Below, piece after piece: positions 35,665 through 45,600 of a stretch of DNA of 64,000 nt. Origin of the DNA: Daucus carota subsp. sativus (taxonomy: Eukaryota > Streptophyta > Magnoliopsida > Apiales > Apiaceae). Location of the stretch: the NCBI RefSeq assembly GCF_001625215.2, contig NC_030387.2, positions 34,681,606 through 34,745,605 of the forward strand. Direction: 5' to 3'. The notes beneath the pieces are model-generated. The model did no database searches. It was not told the DNA's origin and saw nothing but the letters and a program-made list of their open reading frames with translations. Made by a program: the position numbers and the translations under genes. How positions within the stretch are numbered: the first letter of the stretch is position 1; the number at the start of each line of letters is the position of its first letter.

Positions 35665-36080
35665 AAATTTTAGGACCGTGTTAAAAATTATAAAATTTTG
35701 GAAAATGTTGGTGGAATTTTAAAATGACAAAATTTTGACCGGAATTTTTCTAAAATTTTAAAGTATAACTAAAATCTTTTCACTTGTTGAAATAGTCGAC
35801 TCTATTATTTAAGGTGTTTCGTCGCTTTTCACCAGGTTAAAATCCCAAACTCTTGTATCTATTTTATTTGATTTGTTTTCTCAATGATCTTCCTCTTCAA
35901 AGAAGGATTGTCATCCTTTCAATTAGGTTTTCATTTAATTTGTTTTCCTAAATCTAAATCATCGGAACTTTCATTTATATTTTTTTATCAATTCGAGCGA
36001 AGTTTATCGAATTCGAAAGTTAATCGTCTATCTTGTGCTTTCAACTATCTGATCAGAGTTTTTTTATTTTCAGTCCCCCC

Positions 36081-36638
36081 TAGGGGTGGCAATCGTTTCG
36101 TTTCGTATACTTTCGTTTTGTGTATTTTCGTGTTTCGTGTACTCGAAGGTGAAACCTGTGTCCACCCGTTATTAATTTCGTGTACCTAATTTGAAACCCG
36201 TATCCGTTTCGAATCGTTTCGTATACTTTTCGTGTATATTATATATAAAAATATTAATATATTTTTTAATCAAAAAATGGATTTAATATATATTTTCCTT
36301 TATAAATTTATTAAATGTGAATGATATATATTATACTTGTATACAATTCTTTATAAATTTGTTAATGTATCTACAATATATATCCACACATACATATAAA
36401 TATATACTTTATACTCAATTATATATTTAGTATATCATTGCATATATATAATAAATATAATCTACAAATATTTCGTGTACTTTCGTGTATTTCGTATACC
36501 CCAAATGAAAACCCATATCCGACACGAAATCTATCGTGTAATTTCGTGTTTCGTGTATCGAAAATCAAAACCCGTATCTATTTTTTTCGTGTCGTTTCGT
36601 TTCGTGTTAGCGTGTTACGTGTCAAATTACCAGGCCTA
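36081..36638. mobile_element. Non-autonomous hAT element, 558 bp
   Basis: Termini TAGGGGTGGCAAT and ATTACCAGGCCTA. The flanks GTCCCCCC and GTCCCCCT match at 7 of 8. Subterminal TTTCGTGT/CGTTTCGT repeats are dense. Confidence 0.8.
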
Positions 36639-37962
36639 GTCCCCCTAGTTTTTGACTTGTATTTTCAGTTTCTTTTTAATCTTTGGTGAGAGTTTTGTTT
36701 TCGTTTTTTTATTGTAAGTGATGGTCTTGGCTTGACTATGAAATTTGAATGAAATTGTAATTTTGATGGATAATTCAGACGATAGCTCTATCGGGAGTAT
36801 CAGTGATTCTATGTATGAGTGGATACTCGTATTCGCACACAGATTAAAAATTGTTTGACCGTCTCTTTATGAGAACAAGTGATTACAATGTACATTTTGT
36901 TAAATTCGATCATTAATGTGGATGTCGTATAATTTTTTATTATTAGATTAATATTTTTATTTTAAAAGATATAAAAAATTATGGTTATCATCAACTCCCA
37001 ATACGTCATTAAATATTAAAAATTAAAGAATAAATCTCGAGAAAGTGACAAAAAATTTCTCATTTTAATAAAATATATAGGCTGGTTATTAATTAATAAT
37101 TTATAAAAATTTAAAAACGTGACCATCATTTTGAAATTTATATTTTAATTTTCAATCAAATATCCTCGATAAAATTTTGTCTTTTATGATTACATAATAA
37201 ATTCGACTATTATAACACACATTCACATATAAAAATTATGTATAAGATTATCTTTAACTAGATTGACTATAATTAATTGCCTAAATTAGACATGTGATAT
37301 CAATTATATTGGTTGATTGTATTTTAAAAATAATACATTATTAATATTTTAGGATCGTTTAAGAGAGAACCAGTCCTTAAAATAGAACCATAGAACCACT
37401 AAGATTTTGCTGCAGACTAAATTTTAAATAGATTTTTAGGATTTAAATTTAAATACATGTATTTTTTCATCGTTGTGTGTGTTTTAAAATAATTTTGAAA
37501 TATAATACATAGATATTGACATTTTTTGCATGTGAAATTCTACTGCAGAACCCTAACTAATACTAGAAATAAGGCAAGGGTTCTATGAGTTCTCTCTTTA
37601 ATGGTTCCCTTGAACATGTAATATTTTATATTGTTTATAAATAAAATACATCTCTTCAATGCGATAATAATAATATGAAATCTTCTTATAAACTTCTTAC
37701 CGATAGATGTTCGAAAAATATAATTATTAATTATATTTATAGACAGAATGAATGCATTATTAGAGTTGGATTTTTCTACAAAAAAATCATATTTTTTATT
37801 TCTAAATATTCATGACTTTTAACTAATAATCATAAACAGACGGAGATGGTCCGACCAGATTTATGGCATAACTATGCAAATCTATTATCTATTATATATC
37901 TAATAAAGCAAGGGTGAGTAATTTAATTCGAAATGTCGAATTTGCCCTTTGCCCATACACAT

Positions 37963-37965
<3 letters not shown>

Positions 37966-38013
<48 letters not shown>
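37966..38013. repeat. AC/TA compound microsatellite
   Basis: An uninterrupted CA/AC run is followed by a TA run that directly abuts the first of three inverted-repeat elements. Confidence 0.95.
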
Positions 38014-38469
38014 GGGATAGGATCAAATAAAAACTTTTTTAAGTTACAAACTTACAAACTTTTTTTTATTCTCCTATCGTGTTAATCCTTAGTTATATAA
38101 AGTATCCATGTTGAAATTTTTTCAAAAAACATCTCAATTTTTAAAAATAACGCATAAATAAATCGCGTTTTCAACACATTTATAACTGGGGTTCAACATC
38201 GGGTGTTGAACACTAATTATCATTGTGTTGAATATATCTAAAAATATGTTTAAACTATACCTCTAGGGTTTGGGTAGGGTCTAGAAACATAAATATTAGT
38301 TATATAACATGTTTACCTTAGTTCTTACATTTAAAAATTGGTTTATGTACTTCTCCACCACTATTTTAGTCAATGTTCAACAAAAAATGTTGAAAAAATG
38401 TTGAACTCAAGTTATATATGCGTTGAACAAAAAAAGTTTGTAAGTTTGTAAGTTTGTACCAGAACCCTC

Positions 38470-38472
<3 letters not shown>
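38014..38472. mobile_element. TA-tract-inserted inverted-repeat element A
   Basis: Starts GGGATAGGATCAAATAAAAA and ends CAGAACCCTCCCC, with TACAAACTTACAAAC / GTTTGTAAGTTTGTA inside the arms. TA microsatellite lies on both sides. Confidence 0.7.
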
Positions 38473-38514
<42 letters not shown>

Positions 38515-38516
<2 letters not shown>

Positions 38517-39154
38517 CAAGTGCTTAAATACAAACTCCTTAGTGTACAAACGTACAAACAATCACTAAATGACTTGAACACAATCACTAAATGATTGAAC
38601 ATAATCACTAAATCTACCAGGAGGGTCTGATGAAGAGATAAGGGGAGGGGAGCACTTACGGGGAGGCATAGCCGAGTGGTGGTGCAGCGCGGCCGGCGGT
38701 AGCCGCGACGCCGGCGCAAGAGCAGTGCTAGAAACACGATAGAGGGATAGAGACACGATTGAGGGAGATGAGAAAAGCAGTGGTGAATGTGTGTGTTTGT
38801 GTGTGTATAGCACTAATCGGTGAGGGAACAACCAGAGAGAGAGCCGCTAGCAGTGGTGGTGGTGGTGGTGGTTGGTGGTGGTTGGTGGTGATAGGTGGTG
38901 GGTGGTGGTGAGAGAGAGAGTGTGTGGTTGGTGGTGGATGGTGGAGAGAGAGAGAGAATGAGTGGCGCTGGACAGTCGTGGTGGTGGTGGGTGGGGTGGT
39001 CGTGGTGGTGGTAATTGGAGGTGATTGTGGTGGCGGTGGTGATGGATGTATGTATGTATTTGTTAAATTAAAATATGCTAATCACTAAATATTATTGTCA
39101 TAATCACTGGTTTGTACGTTTGTACAGTAAGGAGTTTGTACTGGAGTAAGACCC
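38515..39154. mobile_element. TA-tract-inserted inverted-repeat element B
   Basis: Starts GGCAAGTGCTTAAATACAAA and ends TTTGTACTGGAGTAAGACCC. Arms contain TACAAACGTACAAAC and GTTTGTACGTTTGTAC. The centre has a GGT-rich segment. Flanked by TA tracts. Confidence 0.75.
38850..39040. repeat. GGT/GGTGGTT-rich simple repeat inside element B
   Basis: Near-continuous GGT, GGTT and GAGAGA units on the plus strand, interrupted by short unique words. A strong G/C strand asymmetry results. Confidence 0.9.
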
Positions 39155-39176
39155 TATATATATATATATATATATA

Positions 39177-39366
39177 GGGAAGTGCTCAAGTACAAACTCC
39201 TGATAGTACAAACGTACAAACAATCACTAAAATGTTTGAACGGAATCACTAAATCCACAATCACGAGTATATTTTAGTGATTGCTATAAACTGCTAATCA
39301 CTAAATATTATTGTCATAATCACTGGTTTGTATGTTTGTACCATAAGAAGTTTGTACTGGAGTAGG

Positions 39367-39370
<4 letters not shown>
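39177..39370. mobile_element. TA-tract-inserted inverted-repeat element C
   Basis: Starts GGGAAGTGCTCAAGTACAAA and ends TTTGTACTGGAGTAGGACCC, a short relative of element B. Flanked by TA tracts; the right tract (39371-39443) is over 70 bp. Confidence 0.75.
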
Positions 39371-39451
<81 letters not shown>

Positions 39452-39639
39452 AAAGGTTATTATTGACTTTTAATCCCAACGTATTTATTAGTCATTAATG
39501 TCTAATCATTAATATAGATTAATTACCTTATAATTAAAATTTCAATATATATATATATATGTATACTATATTTATAATCACGATTTAATAATAAATAAAT
39601 AAATATCTAATGTTGTAAAAAGTATAAATCAGAAAATCT

Positions 39640-40540
39640 GTAATTTTAGAAATCGATTTAACCGAATTTTATCAAATCGTATTAAAAATCCGTCTATTTA
39701 TCGATTATTCGATTAATCGGCCGATTTTTAGAATATTTAATTATTATGATTTAATAAAATTATATATATATATATATATATTAGTATAATTATAAATATA
39801 ATATATAACTATACGGAAAAGACTTTGATTCGACAAGAATCTCATTTTTTATATTAAACATTCAATAATTTTAGGTGAGTGATAATTTAATTATATAATA
39901 AAATTTTAAATAGTGCATATTTTTTTATTTATATTTTAATAAATATCATAATAGTGAGGATATATGTACATTTAGACATCAAGATAATATGACTTAAAAT
40001 ACAAATAAATATATATATTTTAGAAGGTTTTACTAATCTAATATTATATATAAATAATATATATCTAATCATTTTTAAAATTTTAAACTTTCCCCGCAAA
40101 TTTTGTAAATTTTAATATTCTACCCGATTTTTGACTGACTAATCCAGTTTTGACCAATTAACCATCGACTTAAGCGAAGTTTGCCAAATCGGATTAAAAA
40201 TCCGTCTGATTATCGGTTATTCGGTTAATCGACTGATTTTTAGAATATTTAATTATTATGATTTAATAAAATTATATATATATATATATATATATAATAA
40301 AACAACTATAAATATAATATATAACTATACGATAAAGACTCCGATTGGGTAAGAATCTTACTTTTTATATTAAATTCTCAATAAGTTTAGGTGAGTGACA
40401 ATTTAATTATGTAAGAAAATTTTAAATAGTGTATATTTTTTATATTTATATTTTAATAAATATGTGAGGATATGTTTACATTTAAATATCAAGATAATAT
40501 GACTTAAAATATAAATAAATGTAAAATTTATATTATTTTT
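39640..40540. repeat. Tandem duplication with 512-bp offset
   Basis: Blocks such as ATTAAAAATCCGTCT, TTTTTAGAATATTTAATTAT, AATATAATATATAACTATAC and TTTAGGTGAGTGA recur 512 bases apart, with many substitutions. The unit includes a (TA)n tract. Nothing in it looks coding. Confidence 0.8.
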
Positions 40541-40600
40541 CCAATACAAATAGTCTCAATTTAAAAAAAATATACAAAAAAATATAACATGCATTAAAAA

Positions 40601-42103
40601 TCAATATACTTATATAAAGGAGAAGCGAGGGGCGTGTAGGTGGCGCCTCTCAAATCGCTCCGTTTTATTTTTCTAATTTTCTGGAATTTTTGGAAGAAAA
40701 ATATCAAAAACTAGAAATACCTTTTTTAGTTTCGGATATATTAGAAGCGAGTTTCAGAATCTGATTTTGTTTCAAATTATTTATGGAATATAGTAGCTTA
40801 AAAGTTAATCTGGTTTTGTTTCTATATAAAGAAGAAGCGATAGAACTACCTTTTTTTAGTTTCGGATATATTAGAAGCAAGTTTCTTGAAAATATTAATT
40901 TGATTTCATTTCTATGTAAAGGAGTAGCGAGGGGCGTGTAGGTGGCGCCTCTCACATCGCTCTGTTATATTTTTCTAATTTTCTGGAATTTTCGGATGAA
41001 AAATATCAAAAATTAGAACTACCTTTTTTAGTTTCGGATATATTAGAAGTAAGTTTCAGAATCTGATTTTGTTTCAGATAATTTATGGAATATAGCAGTT
41101 TGAAAGTTTTAATCTGATTTTGTTTCAGATTATTTAATTATGGGAAAGAGTAGCACACAAGTCTCTCTACACCTATAAATACCCCTATAGGTTGTAGGGT
41201 TTTGGATCATCTAAACACAACCTACTCTCTCATACCACAGTCATACCTCTCTCTCTGGTGATAATTCTCTTACTCGATTTTTAACTCAGTGGTGCCATTC
41301 TTCTGCAACGATAAGTGAAGGCTGTTTATACGGTATTAAAAAATATAAAGGTTGTTGCAAGTAAAAAACCGCTAGGTGGGAGTCGACAAATCCAAACACG
41401 GGAGAATAATATAGTTTTGACATGATATTGATGGATGATATCAATAAATTAACTATTAGTGATGTATGTTTGTTTGTTTTTTTTTTTTTGACAGAAGTGA
41501 TGTATGTTTGTTGATTATTCTTTTATAATACATGTTTTGTTCATCGGACATGTTTGTTGTTGTTTATTTTTATATGATTTGCTTTGTATACATGAAAATA
41601 TTATTCATGCATTATCTGTTTGCTCCGTTCAAGTAACTTTTAAGTGAAGGCTGTTTATACAGTATTAAAAAATAAAGGCTGTTACACGCAAGGGTAGTTA
41701 TATAGACTGCTATCTCACGGATTTAAGTTAGATGTTTTTGTGCACGATCGATCCAAAAAAATTGGAGGAAGGTGACAATGTAAGAACATGATAACTTTTC
41801 AAAAAAAAAAACACGTATAAAATTAAGATTTGTTGTGCTTTAAATTGTTAATTACGTGTAGAAAGATATTTTCATCTTTTCACCATGCATTATAGTCCAA
41901 ATTTTGTAATTTTATATATTAGTATTGGTATTACATCAAGATTTTTATAATATAAAATTTATTTTATCTTACAAATATTAATTTTTAAGCATTAATATAC
42001 TTTTTTATAGACAGCCACAAAATTATTGTATTCTGCAAAATATTAATATTGAATAATTAATATAATTTTTATAAGCCGCTGCAACGCGCGGCTTCTTAAC
42101 TAG
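40601..42103 (+). mobile_element. Non-autonomous Helitron, copy 1 of a local family
   Basis: Begins TCAATATACTTATATAAAGG after a host A. Ends GCCGCTGCAACGCGCGGCTTC, nine bases, then CTAG and a host T. It shares ends and interior with the reverse-oriented 16531-17706. The 5' region is duplicated: GGAGAAGCGAGGGGCGTGTA at 40619 and GGAGTAGCGAGGGGCGTGTA at 40920. A TATA-like CACCTATAAATACCCC sits near 41170. Confidence 0.82.
41173..41186 (+). promoter_or_regulatory. TATA-like box carried by Helitron copy 1
   Basis: CTATAAATACCCCTATAG, conserved between two Helitron copies. It points toward the SERINC gene, whose start codon lies 1.45 kb downstream. Activity is inferred, not shown. Confidence 0.35.
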
Positions 42104-42117
42104 TATAATTTAAAGCA

Positions 42118-42146
42118 ACAGTGCTTTGCACGGGTTAAGAAGCTAG
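42118..42146 (+). mobile_element. Second Helitron 3' terminus
   Basis: CAGTGCTTTGCACGGG (GTGC, loop, GCAC) followed by TTAAGAAGCTAG and T. It lies 43 bp beyond the end of the preceding Helitron, so one element probably inserted next to or inside another. Confidence 0.5.
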
Positions 42147-42631
42147 TTTTCAGAAAACGAAAAGGATGAGAACATAAATTTCGATGATAAAACCAACTTT
42201 AATTACGTAATTGCGAGTGGAGTTGAGCAGACCCACTGAGTCGCAAAACGAGTTCCCAGAAAAACCAAGTCAGAGCATATCACAAAACGTGTATCCACAA
42301 GACCACAACAAAACTATCTTCATACTCCAAGTCTTTAAGCTATTCTTCTGCAACTCCCCTTTGTTAAACACCCGATCATCATCTTTTTAATCAGGTACGC
42401 TATGATATATCCCGATCCATCTATCAATTATCACAATTATCGATGTTTTCTAGGGTTTCCACAATTTGTTTGCGCAATTTATCATCTGTTTCAAGTAGAA
42501 ATCGATTTATGTAGTAATAATTATATAATTATTGAATTGATGACTTTTATTAATGATCTAGTTTGGTTATTATGTGTTCTGAGGGGTTTTTGTGTACAAA
42601 TTTTGTTAGATAAGTGAATTGAACATCGAAT

Positions 42632-45600
42632 ATGTGGGCGGCGTCATGTCTAGCATCGTGTTGCGCGGGGTGCGCCTGTACTGCCTGCCAAACTGTTGTG
42701 TCAGGGATTAGTAGGCGGTCTGCTCGTATTGCGTATTGCGGTTTGTTTGCGCTGTCACTTATTGTGTCTTGGATTCTTCGAACCGTTGCTGCTCCTTTTA
42801 TGGAGAAAATCCCTTGTAAGTAGTTTCGGCTTATGTTCAGTATTTGTTTGTGTCTTTAAATGTTTGTAATTAGAATTTACAATCAAATTAGTTGTTTTTT
42901 GTTATTAATGTTGAACTGGCAATAATATTGGTCTGCCTTGACTAATTTTGTGATGAGATACCTGATCAGATTTGTATGCTTTAATCTGCCTCTATTAATA
43001 ATCTGCTTTTCGTACCTTATGTGTGTACTAGGGAATCAGTAAACCTTGACCTTGTATTTACACAATGATATAACATCACCTCCCTTGGGTTCAACATGAT
43101 AACAGCCACTTTTTTTACTGGAAATAATGTAGTAAATATGAAGCAAAATAATATATACTATGATTACTTGGTTTAAGTGATTTTTTTAGGGTCACTCGTA
43201 CAAATTTTGTTATTATGACCATAATACAAATTCTGGTTATCTAGCAAAGTCAACTTGGCCTCTTTTCCGAGTAAATTCAATGGGCATAAGGCGTTTTATC
43301 TTTACTCTTTACTTATAATCTGTTTGCATGATGATATCAAGACACCCTGATTAAAATGAAACTCATCATGGGTTTAATAATGCTTTTCATGAAATTGATT
43401 ACTCAAAAATATGTTTTGAAGGAATGCTGATTTTTTATTACTGCCGATGCAGGGATTAATCATTTTCACCAAACTCCGAGTAGGGAATGGTTTGAAACTG
43501 ATGCAGTGCTTCGGGTTAGCTTGGGAAACTTTTTGTTCTTCTCTATTCTGTCTTTTATCATGGTTGGTGTAAAAAGTCAGAAGGATCCTCGAGATGGTAT
43601 ACACCATGGAGGATGGATGATGAAAGTTATTTGCTGGTGCCTCCTCGTCATTTTAATGTTTTTTCTTCCAAATGAATTCATCAGTTTCTATGGTAAGCCT
43701 TCGCATAAGAGGTTTTTTTGTTGCAAGATATCATTTCTTACATTTCCCATTCCATAATGTACCCTTGTTAGTTTTTCTTATATTATATAATATATAGTAT
43801 TTGATTGCTGGCAACACCAAATATATTCTTAGATCAGATATGGTCAATTCATTTAATCCGCATGTGGTTTATTGTCACACTTTTGAAGTCCTCTATGATT
43901 TAGGGATGTAATAGTGCACTAATGTAAAAGCAAAAACTAAAGAAGGTAACTCTACTACTGTTCAAATAATTAAGGATAAGGAAAAGGCTGCTTTAAGTTG
44001 GTTGCAGGAACAAATAATTGATGAAACTGGAGTAGGGATGACTCTGAATTACTTTCACCTAAATTATGTCACTTATCTGTGTGATGTGATTGTTTATAGC
44101 AGTTGTAGTTAGATTAAAAAGGTCACTAATCTGTCAGAGTTACATATATGTACACATTGAATCTGAGACCAGGATCATTACAAGGATTAGGCTTGAATGT
44201 GAAGTTGCTTAAATTGAGTTTCTTTATCTAGTATTTAGCAACAAGCCTGAATTGGGCATGGGCAATGTGCGCGCACACAAAAAACTGGGCAATTATTCCT
44301 TGGTATGACCTGGCATTGATTGGAGTGTGTCTGTTGTTTCGTGCTTGCTCATTTTAGACTTATGGTATTGCATTACATCATAACATTTATATTTACGTAT
44401 AAAGTTTGCAAGTACTGTTATTTTGTAGTGTGTAATCTAATGTTGGTTTGTAAATGCAGAGACTACGTCCAAATTTGGTTCTGGCTTGTTCCTTCTTGTT
44501 CAAGTTGTGCTTTTGTTGGACTTTGTGCACAGTTGGAATGACAAGTGGGTGGGATATGATGAGCAGTTCTGGTCAGTTATTTTTTTTTTCCTCCTCTTCC
44601 TCCAACTGTTGTTTCATGTCCATTTGCTACTTTCTTTCTAATTTCTGTGGCACCTAGTAACATCTTTTTACATGTTTCAGGTATGTCGCCTTGCTTGTTG
44701 TTTCGCTTGTATGCTATGTGGCAACATTTTTATTCGCTGGCGTCTGCTTTTATTTGTTTACTCCTTCTGGACAAGATTGTGGACTTAACACATTCTTCAT
44801 TGTGATAACTCTGATTTTTGCTTTCCTTTTTGCTATAGTTACACTACATCCTACAGTAAGTGCTCTCCTTTAATATGCTCCTAGCTAATTTTGTAAGGCT
44901 GTAGGGCCAGTTTTTTTATAACAAGATAAAATGGTCATGATGTGACAAAACAGGTAAGTGGCAGCATTCTGCCTGCATCGGTTATCTCGTTGTACTGTAC
45001 ATATCTCTGTTACAGTGGGCTTGCTAGTGAACCTAGGGAGTATGCTTGCAATGGCCTTCACAAGCACTCTCAAGCCGTCAGCACCGGCACCCTTACTGTT
45101 GGTCTATTGACTACTGTGTTATCTGTTGTCTATTCTGCGGTTCGTGCTGGATCTTCAACAACGCTGCTGTCTCCTCCGAGCTCACCTCGAGCAGGTTAGT
45201 GTAAATATCGTAATTCTCTTTAGGATTTACATGTTGGTGTGACTAATAATATTTCCATGCATGCATGCATTTAGGTTTTCTTACTAGAAACGAAGTTTGC
45301 ATAATCCCTTTTTTTTTTCAGAATATTATGGCAACATTATTAATGAACTGAAGGTCTAAAAAATTCCGAAAAGACAAATACTAGCAAAGTCTGAAATCAG
45401 CTAAAACAAATCCTCGAATTTAATAAATCATCCAAGTCGACCATATCTATAGTCTGGGTAGCAGTCATCGCAACTCTCAAACCCCACTTACCCTTTGTTA
45501 CTTGCGGAAATAAAACATTAGAAGTGAGCCAAATGTGTAGTACAAACAAAATTTAAGAGGATACAGATCTTTTACTATAAATGAGTGGATTTTGCCTTGC

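Larger units (their letters stand above)
35675..40600. other. Gene-free repeat zone
   Basis: No credible coding region. It contains an hAT element (36081-36638), AC/TA microsatellites, three related inverted-repeat elements in TA tracts (38014-39370) and a 512-bp tandem duplication (about 39640-40540). Confidence 0.7.

Noticed and set aside
35884-36189. 101-residue plus-strand frame
   Set aside because: It runs across the left border of the hAT element at 36081 and shows no family pattern.
37961-38013. Possible CRISPR-like or regular array signal at short repeats
   Set aside because: It is a simple AC/TA microsatellite; plant nuclear DNA with no spacer structure.
38366-38831. Overlapping minus-strand open frames of 88-123 residues
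   Set aside because: They cross two transposable elements and a TA microsatellite, which explains the Tyr-Ile repeats.
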